A stretch of 64,000 nucleotides of DNA, from assembly GCA_035345875.1 (NCBI GenBank), contig DAORDH010000002.1, positions 186,001 through 250,000 of the forward strand. The letters run 5' to 3'. Of the stretch, positions 55,193-64,000 are shown piece after piece (within the stretch, counting starts at the first letter, position 1; the number at the start of each line of letters is the position of its first letter). A model generated the notes under the pieces. The model saw only the letters and a list, made by a program, of their open reading frames with translations, was not told the origin of the DNA and did not search any database. The stretch is from UBA2033 sp035345875 (GTDB lineage: Bacteria; Spirochaetota; Leptospiria; Leptospirales; Leptospiraceae). The position numbers were made by a program, and so were the translations under genes.

Positions 55193-57047
55193 ATCCAACG
55201 ACTCTATTTCGTCCCGACTCTTTTGCCTTGTAAAGCATTGTGTCTGCACTTTTAACAAGCTGATCGATTTCCATTTCTTTTTCTACTCTTGAGGCTACTC
55301 CTATACTTGCCGTAATTTGGAGGATTTGATTTTCGGAGAGGAGAATCTTTTGTTCTTGGATGGATACACGAATTTTTTCTGCAAGCTCGATCGCTTCTTG
55401 TATGTTAGTCTTTGGCAAGAAAACCAAGAATTCTTCTCCCCCATATCTTCCCACTATATCCATATTTCGAATTGATTTAGATAAAATTTCTGCTACCTGC
55501 TTTAAGACCTGATCCCCAACGTCATGTCCATATGTATCATTCACCTTCTTGAAATGATCTACGTCGATTACTAGCATTGACATATCTGGAATTAGAGGAT
55601 CAGGTTTTCTCCATAATGTTTCTACTAACGTATAAAAATACCTTCGATTGTGTAATCCAGTGAGACTATCGGTATTGGCTAACTTATTTGCAGCTTGTAA
55701 GAGACGAAAACTATCAATGTCTTTTTTCATTGTATCTAACATTTCTAATTGAGCGATTTCATTTTCCTTTTGTAAAACTCTTACCCTGTCTGCTAGAGCA
55801 AAAGAAAAAACTACCGCTTCAAAAATATTGGCAAACTGGACTAAATAGTTTATCTCTAATGCATATTTATCAATGATTCCAAATGTTTTAAGGATAAATA
55901 GATTTGCTGCCATAAAAAATGGAATCCAAGCAAACAGATAGACTCTAGCAAAACGATTTCCTTTTTTCCAAACATAAAAACCAATTAAAGGTAAAAGAAA
56001 AGAGTAAATAATCCCAAGAGTTGAAGTAAGATATACTTTTAATATTGAATTTGAAATTAAAATGAAAATAATCGTGAGAGGGAAAATAACCAAACTGTAG
56101 ATTAGATAAATATGAATTTTAGGTGCATAAGTTTTTGTATCGAAAAAAGAAATCGTAAAAAGACACAGGTTAAATAACATAACGCATGATGAAATTAAAA
56201 TCATATGACTTTGTAGGTAAGGATAATTCGACCATATAAATTCATAACCTAAACCTAAAAAGGATATCACATACAAACAAACAGACAAAACAAATAGAAC
56301 ATAGTAAATATAAGCAGCTTCCCTAAGGATTATAAAAAGAAATAAATTATACAAAGCCATTATAAAAAGAATTCCAATATAGGAACCAATAGACATTTGC
56401 CGCACATGATCTTTGTTTCGAAAGGCAATTTCAGTGCCCACAAACAAAGGAATTGTAATAGCTGGTACAGATTTTACTTTTATAAAAACGTCCTCTCCCT
56501 CTTTAAATCCGTTCGGAAGCCTAAGATTTAAAAATCTGATTTTCATGTCTCTGTCTTGAAATGGATAGATATCACCTATCGACTTCTCAAAATAACTATC
56601 ATTCTTCATTGGAATATAAAAAACAACTTCGTCTAACTGTGGGTATTCGATAAAAAAAAACCAATTTTCGATCGGAGAGGAAGTTGGATTTTTAATTTTT
56701 AAACGAAACCAATAGGTAGAATTTGAAAGTCCAAAGTTGATCGAGCCAGAATAATTTTTTTTGAAATTTAGGCTTTTTACGGAATTTAAATCCAAAGAAT
56801 TGCTTTTATCTTCTAAGTAGTCTACATGAGACATGACTTCTAAAAGATTTTTTTCATTCAAAGATATAAGGTCGTTCCCCTTGACTTCAAAGAAGAAACT
56901 AAGCAGAAGAAGAGTAATTAAAATAGATTTCGGTAAAGATATGTAAAAAAAATTTTTCAATGTAGAACTTTGTAAAGCCAAAGGATTTCTAATAGATATA
57001 ACTAAGGAGGCAAAACCTTTGAATAAAAAAAATAGAAAATTCATCAT
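55185..57047 (-). CDS. 7TMR-DISM receptor with GGDEF diguanylate cyclase
   Basis: A receptor of up to 620 residues. Signal peptide (around residue 35-57), DISMED2 extracellular domain (about 75-210; YWFRLKIKNPTSSP), seven helices (215-425), a short coiled coil and a GGDEF domain with GRYGGEEFLVFLP and the I-site RNMD. It should make cyclic di-GMP. The start is uncertain: the ATG at 57047 lies inside the divergent HtrA gene and the first 35 residues are not signal-like; a start near 56960 (TTG before KNFFYISLPKS) gives a normal signal peptide but no ribosome site. Confidence 0.9.
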   Translation of the reverse strand: MMNFLFFLFKGFASLVISIRNPLALQSSTLKNFFYISLPKSILITLLLLSFFFEVKGNDLISLNEKNLLEVMSHVDYLEDKSNSLDLNSVKSLNFKKNYSGSINFGLSNSTYWFRLKIKNPTSSPIENWFFFIEYPQLDEVVFYIPMKNDSYFEKSIGDIYPFQDRDMKIRFLNLRLPNGFKEGEDVFIKVKSVPAITIPLFVGTEIAFRNKDHVRQMSIGSYIGILFIMALYNLFLFIILREAAYIYYVLFVLSVCLYVISFLGLGYEFIWSNYPYLQSHMILISSCVMLFNLCLFTISFFDTKTYAPKIHIYLIYSLVIFPLTIIFILISNSILKVYLTSTLGIIYSFLLPLIGFYVWKKGNRFARVYLFAWIPFFMAANLFILKTFGIIDKYALEINYLVQFANIFEAVVFSFALADRVRVLQKENEIAQLEMLDTMKKDIDSFRLLQAANKLANTDSLTGLHNRRYFYTLVETLWRKPDPLIPDMSMLVIDVDHFKKVNDTYGHDVGDQVLKQVAEILSKSIRNMDIVGRYGGEEFLVFLPKTNIQEAIELAEKIRVSIQEQKILLSENQILQITASIGVASRVEKEMEIDQLVKSADTMLYKAKESGRNRVVGFS

Positions 57048-58170
57048 TCCAATCTCAATTTTATTTATAGGGACTTTATTATCACCTCTGTTTTACTGTC
57101 TAGATGCAAATAAAAGTAGTTTAGCTCTGAACGCAAAAACAGAGGTAAATCCTTCCCCTGCATTATCACAAGCTATAGGAATGCAATCAGCATTCAACGA
57201 AGTTTTTGAGCACACAGCGGACAGTGTAGTGTCTATCGCGACTGAAAAAACCGTCAATATACAAATGAACCCTTTTATGGATCCATTTTCTGGCGAGCCA
57301 TTTTTCTTTGGTCCAAGAGGCAAAGGAAAAACACAAAAACAGAAACAAAATGGTCTAGGGTCGGGAATTATTCTAAATAAAGAAGGTTATGTTCTTACAA
57401 ACGAACATGTTATCCACGAAACAGATAAACTGCATGTAAAACTAAGAAATAAAAAATCATATGAAGCAGAGATCATTGGTTCAGATCCCGTTTCGGACAT
57501 TGCACTACTGAGAATCAAAGGTGCGAAGGATCTATCGCCTATTGATCTAGGGGATTCTTCCAAAGTTAAGGTAGGGGACTGGGCTATCGCAATTGGAGCT
57601 CCTCTTGGGTATGAGCATTCCTTTACTGTGGGCGTTGTAAGTGGGATCGCTCGTGGAGGTATAGATTCCTCAGGAGTAAGTTATATTCAAACTGATGCAG
57701 CCATCAACCAAGGAAACAGTGGAGGTCCACTACTCGACATCTATGGAAGAGTCATTGGTATTAATCGTATGATAGTTTCTCCAAGTGGTGGGTCTATTGG
57801 TATCGGATTTGCAATTCCAATCAATGAAGCAAAACGTATCGTGGAAGAACTCAAGACTAATGGTAAAATTAAAAGACCTTGGGTTGGCATAGCGTTAGAT
57901 GCAATAGATGATGAAACAAAAGACGAGTTAAAATTATCCTCTACTGAAGGAGCTTTGATCAAACAAATCTATGGAGACTCACCTGCAGCAGAAGCGGGAC
58001 TCGAATTACAAGATGTAATCACAAAGATTAACGATGAAAAAATGAAATCTCCGGAAGATGTGGTGAACTTTGTCCGTAAAAGTAAAATTGGCGACAAGCT
58101 GTCCTTTACAATTTTACGAAAAGGGAAAGAAGTAAAAATTATGGTCAAAATAAAAGAAAGAACGCAATAA
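57019..58170 (+). CDS. htrA: HtrA/DegP-type serine protease
   Basis: A 383-residue periplasmic protease. An N-terminal hydrophobic segment (about 8-27) is a signal or membrane anchor. The trypsin-like domain holds H130 (TNEHVIH), D160 (SDIALLRI) and S234 (GNSGGPLLD); one PDZ domain follows (about 285-375; GDSPAAEAGLELQDVI). With one PDZ it is DegS-like in build. It degrades misfolded envelope proteins. The start is TTG at 57019 with a perfect AAGGAGG eight bases upstream. Its first codons overlap the divergent DISM-GGDEF frame. Confidence 0.94.
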   Translation: MNKKNRKFIIPISILFIGTLLSPLFYCLDANKSSLALNAKTEVNPSPALSQAIGMQSAFNEVFEHTADSVVSIATEKTVNIQMNPFMDPFSGEPFFFGPRGKGKTQKQKQNGLGSGIILNKEGYVLTNEHVIHETDKLHVKLRNKKSYEAEIIGSDPVSDIALLRIKGAKDLSPIDLGDSSKVKVGDWAIAIGAPLGYEHSFTVGVVSGIARGGIDSSGVSYIQTDAAINQGNSGGPLLDIYGRVIGINRMIVSPSGGSIGIGFAIPINEAKRIVEELKTNGKIKRPWVGIALDAIDDETKDELKLSSTEGALIKQIYGDSPAAEAGLELQDVITKINDEKMKSPEDVVNFVRKSKIGDKLSFTILRKGKEVKIMVKIKERTQ

Positions 58171-58270
58171 TCATTCATGTAATTCTCCCTTATTGCAACT
58201 GGATTGTGCTAAAAATTAGGTTTTAGAATAAGAAAGGTTCTATTCCAAAATTTTTACACAATCTTTTTTT

Positions 58271-59833
58271 TTAAAGAAAGAACCAATTGTATTTACTCTG
58301 CATTACCATCCATAAGGATTTAGTTTCATACTGACTGATCAAAAAACAAATTAACAAAATAAACCCTATCAATACTTTCGTTGTAGAAAGTTGAATTTTT
58401 GTTTTTGAATCGGAAAATCTTTTATTAATAAATGATAAAATCCAATTTAAGAGATTCTCAATAAAAAGGATAAAAATTCTAATTCCATCAACAAATAGAA
58501 TTAAAAAAGGAATCATCATTCCAATCATAAGCCTACCCGAAGTGAAAAATGGATTTTCACGAGAAGGATACCAGCATTTTCCAAAATCATAAATCATACT
58601 GAGTAAAAGCAAAAATAAAACGGAAATAATGATATAAATAAAACTCAGAATTTGCACAAATCGAATTCGATCAGAATAAGCTTGCTTGTTTAAAATACTG
58701 TTGAACCCACTCGCTATTACCAATAGAATCGAATAAGTATAAAGTCGGTCTGAGTCTTTAGCTGCCATTTCTCTAAGTCCCCAAACTAGCTCTCCCCGCC
58801 AAAATGTTTTAAACAGAGAAGAGAAAAAATAAGTAAATCCTTTCAGAGTAAAAATTGGATGATTGAATATTTCTGTGATTGGTTTATATGTCCAATCCAG
58901 ATCTCGCATTTTCTCTGCTGTTCCTGTAAATTCGCCTATCGTCATTTGATTCCACAGAAACCATACAAATACTGGTATAGAAGTGGATAAAACAAAAATA
59001 ATTAGATTGACTATTTCTTTTTGGATCATCTGCTGAGAGCGAATTAATTTTATAACTCTGAGAAATAAAATAAGACCAACTAAAGTGATTAAAGGCACAT
59101 TCGAAACTTTAGTTAAAAATGCCATGGCAGTGAAAGATCCAGCGAGAAAATAAAAAAGATAGGATTTATTTGTAAAATAAATTTCCATCAAAAAGAAAAA
59201 AGAAAGCAAACAAAACAAGGCAGAGAGAGTGTCACTGTTTAGAGTATAAAAAACATCCTGTGGAAATACTGTCACCAGAAGTAAAACCGATGTCCTAATA
59301 TAAAGATTGTCATGCCAGAAAACTCCAAGCATCCAATATACAATCCAAAAAATGGAAATATAAATAAATAAATTTAAAAACCTAAGCCAATAGAGTTGAT
59401 AACCACCCTCAAGCCCCATCCATTTCCCAACATGAAACCAAAATCCAAGAAAAGAATAATAAACAGGAGGAGAAAACACTTCATGATTTTTTTTATCTAG
59501 CCATTCCTGCGAAAGATAATCAACGTTAACCGCTTCCCCTAACTTCCAATTTGGCAATGGAATTTCTTTAGATGTATAATTTTCAGCTCTATAAAAATAT
59601 TCAGGCGAACCATATAAAACAATAAATCGAGCTGATTCAGGCTCAAAGCGAAGGTTCTCTTTACTTGGAAGATCTCCTTTTGCATATTTCATAATTGTAT
59701 CAAAATGTGCATGCTCATCTACATTATTAAAAAAAGGGAAGGCTGCATTTCCTACAAAAATTCGTAAGCCTGTGAGTATACAAAGAAGCCAAACAAAATG
59801 ACGGTAATTTATTTTTGAAAACATCATAATCAT
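58271..59833 (-). CDS. Polytopic GT-C/DUF2142-like membrane protein
   Basis: A 520-residue inner-membrane protein with about ten to twelve helices. The first loop contains NVDEHAHFDTIMKYAKGDLP, an acidic D-E-x-x-H motif like that of lipid-linked GT-C glycosyltransferases and DUF2142 proteins. It probably transfers a sugar from a polyprenyl phosphate donor on the outer face of the membrane. Its ATG overlaps the TAA of the gene before it by one base (TAATG). It is the last gene of the surface-glycan operon. Confidence 0.78.
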   Translation of the reverse strand: MIMMFSKINYRHFVWLLCILTGLRIFVGNAAFPFFNNVDEHAHFDTIMKYAKGDLPSKENLRFEPESARFIVLYGSPEYFYRAENYTSKEIPLPNWKLGEAVNVDYLSQEWLDKKNHEVFSPPVYYSFLGFWFHVGKWMGLEGGYQLYWLRFLNLFIYISIFWIVYWMLGVFWHDNLYIRTSVLLLVTVFPQDVFYTLNSDTLSALFCLLSFFFLMEIYFTNKSYLFYFLAGSFTAMAFLTKVSNVPLITLVGLILFLRVIKLIRSQQMIQKEIVNLIIFVLSTSIPVFVWFLWNQMTIGEFTGTAEKMRDLDWTYKPITEIFNHPIFTLKGFTYFFSSLFKTFWRGELVWGLREMAAKDSDRLYTYSILLVIASGFNSILNKQAYSDRIRFVQILSFIYIIISVLFLLLLSMIYDFGKCWYPSRENPFFTSGRLMIGMMIPFLILFVDGIRIFILFIENLLNWILSFINKRFSDSKTKIQLSTTKVLIGFILLICFLISQYETKSLWMVMQSKYNWFFL

Positions 59834-61392
59834 TAATAACTCTTCTTAGGGGTAAAGGAATAATAAACAATCTTATTTGGGAATATTTCTTTTCCAGACA
59901 AATTATAGAAATGAAATTTGATATTTGCTTCTTTCTTTTCTACAACCCAATACTGATAGTAAATTGTATCCTTTAAAATATTTTTAGCATCTACTCTACT
60001 CTTATCTGAATATTCAAGAATCAGTTTCTCTGGTTTCATACCTGAATTCAGCATATTGACCTTAACTGCAAGCACCACTCTCTCCTCTGGAGAATTTGAT
60101 ACTTCACAGTTGTGTTGAATCAACCAAGGATCTGGATTGACTGGAATACAAAAAGCATCTTCCTTCAAAAGAGGTATAAATGAATCCCATTGTGAGTGGG
60201 AAAAATCTTTATTTTTATATATATCCTCTTGCTCTTGAAAGAGTCTATAACCAGGATAAAAATAAATAAATAAAGCAATTAGAATCAACTGCATTATTTT
60301 TGAACGTAAATTTCCAATTAAAATAAAAACAGTTAAAATGAAAGAATGATGAGCTATAAAATACCAACGGAAAAAAGGTGGATGAGAAAATTCACCAATT
60401 TTTAGTTTGGGATAATATTCAACAGGAGCAAGACCCAAAAACAAAACAAGAGAGATAATAGACGTTAGTTGAAGACCAAATAAACCAAATGCTAATTGCT
60501 TTTTATTGATTCGATAAAAATAAATAGGTATGAATAGAAATGCAGTTAAGAAAAGGGCGATCTTAATAAAAAAGAAACTGGGAATCAGATAGAAGTAACC
60601 CATAAAATCTTGAACAGAAATGCCTAGGTATAAATCAAAAGTCATTGTTATTAATTGGGAAATATTTTTCTGTGAACTAGATTGAACACCACCCGATTGG
60701 AAAATTAAAACATACAAGCAAAATACACTCTGCAATATAGCACCTAGCGTGAGCATAGAATACACTAACGCATCTTTTCTTTTATTTTTGTATACTGCCA
60801 TAAGAAGCAACAATCCAAAATAAGGCGCAATACAAAGAAGGAGAGCTTTAGAGCCTATTAAAAATAAACCTAGTAAGCCCCACAAAAAAGTTGTTAAATA
60901 AGACTTGTTTCGAAATCCATAAAACGAAAGTAGAAACAAGAAGACAAACCCAAAATAAATAAAATTTATATAAGGAAACATTTCAAAATTTGGGAAAAAA
61001 GCAAGCGTTAAGCCAAGAGCAAATCGAATTATATTAGAAGGAATTAATATTTTGAAATGATGCAGGTTGATAAAGGAACAAAAAAAAGAAATTCCAGCTA
61101 GTGCTATAACTTGAAATATAAATGGAGCATTTGCTTCTGCCCCGCCTATCGTCACAACAAAAAAAGCAATAATTCTTTGTAAAAGAGGGAGATAGCCCGC
61201 CTCGGGTATTAAAAAAGTTTTAAAGACTGGAGTATATCTTGCGTGATAAAAAAAATTAGCTCCAGCTTCTGCAAAAAACTCTGCCTCAATTCCATTGGAG
61301 GGAAACTTAATTAGAGCAGTGATAAAAATTATAACGAAAGAAATTACAAACAATATAGAGGGTAAATACTTATTTAATCTAGAACGGATCAT
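59833..61392 (-). CDS. Polytopic membrane protein of the glycan operon
   Basis: A 519-residue protein with about eleven to thirteen helices and a C-terminal soluble domain (about 400-519). The ATG at 61392 (MIRSRLNKYLPSILFV) is chosen because it lies ten bases after the GDPD-like gene and has GAGATTG upstream; the frame open to 61476 would overlap that gene by 74 bp. No precise family; size and context suit a GT-C glycosyltransferase or lipid-linked-sugar enzyme. The early loop has FAEAGANFFYHA, with acidic residues after the first helix, as in that group. Confidence 0.72.
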   Translation of the reverse strand: MIRSRLNKYLPSILFVISFVIIFITALIKFPSNGIEAEFFAEAGANFFYHARYTPVFKTFLIPEAGYLPLLQRIIAFFVVTIGGAEANAPFIFQVIALAGISFFCSFINLHHFKILIPSNIIRFALGLTLAFFPNFEMFPYINFIYFGFVFLFLLSFYGFRNKSYLTTFLWGLLGLFLIGSKALLLCIAPYFGLLLLMAVYKNKRKDALVYSMLTLGAILQSVFCLYVLIFQSGGVQSSSQKNISQLITMTFDLYLGISVQDFMGYFYLIPSFFFIKIALFLTAFLFIPIYFYRINKKQLAFGLFGLQLTSIISLVLFLGLAPVEYYPKLKIGEFSHPPFFRWYFIAHHSFILTVFILIGNLRSKIMQLILIALFIYFYPGYRLFQEQEDIYKNKDFSHSQWDSFIPLLKEDAFCIPVNPDPWLIQHNCEVSNSPEERVVLAVKVNMLNSGMKPEKLILEYSDKSRVDAKNILKDTIYYQYWVVEKKEANIKFHFYNLSGKEIFPNKIVYYSFTPKKSY

Positions 61393-61402
61393 AACACAAT
61401 CT

Positions 61403-62005
61403 CTAATCTTTCTGCCAAAGTGGAAAATTTTTGATCTTAGTGCAAATTGCATCAAAACTGATATTTTCTTTTTCAAGATATTCTTTATAAATCAAAATAT
61501 CCTCCTGTCTTCCTTGTAATTCTGGAGAAACTAAACATATTTTAAATCCGTTATCTTTTAGAATCTTATAATTTTCTGAATTTATGGGAAGTTTAGTAAA
61601 GCAATCTACCCAAACCCAATCAACTTTACCGGCTAACGTTAGAATTGTATCTAAAGTTTCATATTCAGAAAAACGAAGAGCTAGATTTTTTTCACCCATT
61701 CGAATCAGTTGGATTATCATTGGAAAAGATGAATCTAAAAAAAAATATTTTTGCACATTGTATTTTTTTACTAACTCTAATACTCTTGCTTCGATACGCT
61801 CGGATTTTATATTTAAGATAAGTGTATTTCGATCTCCATAGTGTTCTAAAAAAGTCTCAAACTTCTCTCCCCCCGTAAAGGGATCATGTTGTAAAATCAA
61901 ATCCTTTCCCTCATCTCTCAAATCCAATTCCACACCAACACCAACAGGAAGGGATAGTAATTCATTAACAGTATTGATTCGATGAGCAATATATTCAGTC
62001 TTCAA
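61403..62005 (-). CDS. Glycerophosphodiester phosphodiesterase-like protein
   Basis: A 200-residue short GDPD/PI-PLC-like TIM-barrel protein. The catalytic residues are in place: AHR (H8, R9), GVELDLRDEG (E26, D28) and ILQHDPFTGG (H40, D41). Usual members are 240-350 residues, so this is a compact form. It overlaps the GT2 gene by four bases at its start. In a glycan operon it might add or remove a glycerophosphate-like group, a known style of decoration in bacterial capsules, but this is inference. No signal peptide, so cytoplasmic. Confidence 0.78.
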   Translation of the reverse strand: MKTEYIAHRINTVNELLSLPVGVGVELDLRDEGKDLILQHDPFTGGEKFETFLEHYGDRNTLILNIKSERIEARVLELVKKYNVQKYFFLDSSFPMIIQLIRMGEKNLALRFSEYETLDTILTLAGKVDWVWVDCFTKLPINSENYKILKDNGFKICLVSPELQGRQEDILIYKEYLEKENISFDAICTKIKNFPLWQKD

Positions 62006-62706
62006 TTCTTTAATTCCTTTTTTAGTTTAATACTAAAATCAAATGTTCTTTTTATAAATTTCCATTTTGCTTTTAAACCAGTATTCCAAGATGACTGACC
62101 ATGAATACGCGGCGGAAATACAACAGTAAAACGTAAAACTTTTAATCCTTGTATCTTCGCTTGATACAGCGCGTATAAGTCTAAAGAAAAATCATGAGGT
62201 GGGTTTTTCCAGGACTCAAAAAAAGTCCGTGGGAAAATATTCGGTTGGGCATTGATATCCCAAAGCGGTTTGCCCATATATAACGTTTCAAAAAAACTCA
62301 TTCCGATTGTGAAGAATTGATCGAATATAGGTCTACCAGTTCTAGAACCCTTTACATAACAGTCTTTTGTCTCTTCTTTTTCTAAAATTTCTAAACCTCT
62401 TATAATATCATAAGGATCCGTTTGCATATCAGCGTGGGTCCAGCCAATATATAAGCTATCTGTAGCGGCTAATCCTTGTAATATGCCAAAGCCATAACCT
62501 TGGTTAACCGGAACACGAATAGTTTTTGCGAAATTATACTTTGGAATTAATTTTTCCAATACTTCTTTAGATCCATCAGTTGATCCATTGTCTACAAGTA
62601 AAAATTCAATATCATCTCTCTTTACTACTTTTACAAGACGTTCTAGGATGAGTGGGATATTCTTTTCTTCATTGTAGCAAGGAATCACAATTGTTAATTT
62701 TTTCAT
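62002..62706 (-). CDS. Family 2 glycosyltransferase (DPM-like)
   Basis: A 234-residue GT2 enzyme without membrane segments. Marks: IVIPCYNEEKNIP at the start, LLVDNGSTDGS, and the DxD-like THADMQTDP; then the QPNIFPR and GQSSWN region typical of polyprenyl-phosphate mannose or glucose synthases. It likely makes a polyprenyl-phosphate sugar, the donor for the GT-C-like proteins downstream, with GtrA assisting. It overlaps both neighbours by four bases (ATGA), so all are co-translated. Confidence 0.9.
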   Translation of the reverse strand: MKKLTIVIPCYNEEKNIPLILERLVKVVKRDDIEFLLVDNGSTDGSKEVLEKLIPKYNFAKTIRVPVNQGYGFGILQGLAATDSLYIGWTHADMQTDPYDIIRGLEILEKEETKDCYVKGSRTGRPIFDQFFTIGMSFFETLYMGKPLWDINAQPNIFPRTFFESWKNPPHDFSLDLYALYQAKIQGLKVLRFTVVFPPRIHGQSSWNTGLKAKWKFIKRTFDFSIKLKKELKN

Positions 62707-63065
62707 TTAAACACCCAAAATTTTTGTCCAATATAATTTAAAATAGTAGATGTGCCTGTTGCACATAAAAAGGCAAATAACTTCTGATCCAATAAAATTT
62801 TCAAGACAGTATCATTAATAAATACGTTAGCAGATAGAGTTAAAGCGTATAAAATAGCAAATCGTAAGATTTCTAGGGAAGATGGTTCTTTTTTTTGAAA
62901 GGTTAAATACTTGTTTAAAATATAAGCAACAATAGATCCAAGAATAAATGAGATAGTCTTGGAAACATTATGACCAAGTATATTAAAAAGAAAATAATAA
63001 GAAAGCAAATCTGTTAAGACTGCACTACATCCTGATATTAGAAAGAATATTAATTCACGTTTCAT
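62703..63065 (-). CDS. GtrA-family membrane protein
   Basis: A 120-residue inner-membrane protein with four helices, typical of GtrA, which is thought to flip polyprenyl-phosphate-linked sugars. Marks include FFLISGCSAVLTDLLSYYF, an asparagine in AYILNKYLTF and QKFWVFK at the end. It stands between the nucleotidyltransferase and the GT2 genes with four-base overlaps, the usual GtrA-GT2 pairing. Confidence 0.9.
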   Translation of the reverse strand: MKRELIFFLISGCSAVLTDLLSYYFLFNILGHNVSKTISFILGSIVAYILNKYLTFQKKEPSSLEILRFAILYALTLSANVFINDTVLKILLDQKLFAFLCATGTSTILNYIGQKFWVFK

Positions 63066-64000
63066 TTATACGGATGCCAGTCCACTTTTTTAAAAAATTT
63101 CTGCCAATAGAGATATGTTTTATAGTCGTTAGGCGTTCCCCAACAAATATAATGATCAATTCTGAATATCTTAGTTTTGAGACCTAATTCGATTGCAAGA
63201 CCAATCATTGAATCTACATAAAACTCATGGTTCACTCGAATATTTTTTTGAATTAAAACATCTAAGATTTGTAGGAATATTCTCGCAGTCTTAAAATAAA
63301 AAGCTCCTACTATCGCATCGTCTTGAATCGGATTATTCGAAATAGGAACTTTTACGGAGACGGCTAATGCATCTTTACCACTCGCTTGAATCCAACCATA
63401 CATCTGAGGATTTCTTTCACTTGTAGGATTTCCAGAGAATGTAAAGGCAAATACATCTGGATCTTCTTCGGCGATAAATTTCTCCAACTGAATTCCATCA
63501 TATAGCATCCCATTATCACTGGCAGCAATAAAAAGAGGTTTATCTATGTTTTCCTCAGATAGACCGAGAGAAACAGTAATGGCTTGTCCTTCTGTAACTC
63601 CCTGAATTCCAACAACCTTAACATTTTCAAAAGAAGCTTCTAAAGTTGTTTGGATTGGGTATTTTTGTAAATGTTCATTGAGGCAAACAAATATATTCCG
63701 CTTAGAAGCTGGAAGACTTTTTCCTGCTTGCACTACCATTGCCTCTCCATCTACAGGAATCAAAGGCTTTGGGTCTTTGTATCCTTGGTCAGCGAATCTA
63801 CTTCCTCTACCTGCCATTGGTATCAAGTTAATTCGATCTTGTGCGGGGGCAGTTTCATATTTTTTAGAAAGACCTTTAAAAATATCAGACCAGTATAAGT
63901 ATTCTTTCAATTCTCCAGGAGTGCCCCATTGAAGCATGTGGTTAATTTCGAATATCCGCACTTTGAGTCCATCTTGAACTAACAAATTGTAAACAACGCT
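63062..64000 (-). CDS. Tandem sugar nucleotidyltransferase (N-terminal part cut by window)
   Basis: The frame is open to the right edge; the TTG at 63985 is not the start. About 250 residues form a complete NTP-transferase domain: LIPMAGRGSRFADQGYKDPKPLIP (first residues of the nucleotide loop), AASDNGML with the metal-binding aspartate, then CWGTPNDYKTYLYWQKFF at the end. Before it, in the visible N-terminal part, QWGTPGELKEYLYWSDIF repeats that ending, so a second copy of the domain is fused upstream. It should activate a sugar phosphate. It heads the visible part of the glycan operon. Confidence 0.85.
   Translation of the reverse strand, partial: SVVYNLLVQDGLKVRIFEINHMLQWGTPGELKEYLYWSDIFKGLSKKYETAPAQDRINLIPMAGRGSRFADQGYKDPKPLIPVDGEAMVVQAGKSLPASKRNIFVCLNEHLQKYPIQTTLEASFENVKVVGIQGVTEGQAITVSLGLSEENIDKPLFIAASDNGMLYDGIQLEKFIAEEDPDVFAFTFSGNPTSERNPQMYGWIQASGKDALAVSVKVPISNNPIQDDAIVGAFYFKTARIFLQILDVLIQKNIRVNHEFYVDSMIGLAIELGLKTKIFRIDHYICWGTPNDYKTYLYWQKFFKKVDWHPYK

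Overview
The window looks like chromosomal DNA of a spirochaete, most probably a member of the Leptospiraceae. It is AT-rich. It carries a lipoprotein ending in a DUF1554 domain (a family best known from Leptospira), three 7TMR-DISM receptor genes, several GGDEF cyclases, an EAL phosphodiesterase and a chemotaxis transducer, and it uses the futalosine menaquinone route (mqnA). Several genes start with TTG behind a strong Shine-Dalgarno sequence. The taxonomic call is an inference from gene families; no rRNA or tRNA gene is visible.

Layout. 1-6 kb: the 3' part of a CbbX/SpoVK-like AAA+ gene, a small very AT-rich operon with a HEPN/MNT (type VII-like) pair plus a third small gene, two HIT proteins around an EamA transporter, and an NSS symporter followed by a 37-residue MetS-like subunit gene. 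6-13 kb: a lipase-like lipoprotein, a membrane-anchored AraC regulator, and a decayed DISM-SpoIIE-TPR gene with one frameshift and two in-frame stops. 13-18 kb: an ankyrin protein, then a leftward cluster of MoxR ATPase, VWA protein, lysine-rich secreted protein and TIG membrane protein. 18.2-19.9 kb: a repeat-rich island of CACGGATG-type repeats, including an array of roughly 165-bp units, with a BRO-family gene inside it.

20-31 kb: acyl-CoA dehydrogenase, mqnA, a double hemerythrin, an HI0933-type flavoprotein with a cysteine-rich partner, a diguanylate cyclase coupled to a hotdog thioesterase, AMP nucleosidase, an exported PPDK-like protein and a MORN-repeat protein. 31.3-32.6 kb is an AT-rich gap with no intact gene. 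32.6-42.3 kb: a small basic Zn-ribbon protein, an EAL phosphodiesterase, the circularly permuted ATP-grasp/alpha-E pair, a DUF2225/NmrA pair, mntP, and a bacteriophytochrome overlapping a heme oxygenase gene.

43-58 kb: a chemotaxis transducer, a fused class I CoA-transferase, a leftward operon of a sugar-type binding protein, a periplasmic-sensor diguanylate cyclase and an acyltransferase, the DUF1554 lipoprotein, two convergent 7TMR-DISM receptors (one with a SpoIIE phosphatase, one with GGDEF output) and an HtrA protease. 58.3-64 kb: a tightly overlapping leftward operon (sugar nucleotidyltransferase, GtrA, GT2, GDPD-like, two polytopic membrane proteins) that looks like surface glycan or glycolipid synthesis and runs off the right edge.

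The common themes are cyclic di-GMP and phosphatase signalling from envelope receptors, light and gas or redox sensing, and surface assembly. Gene packing is tight: six convergent gene pairs overlap at their stop codons.
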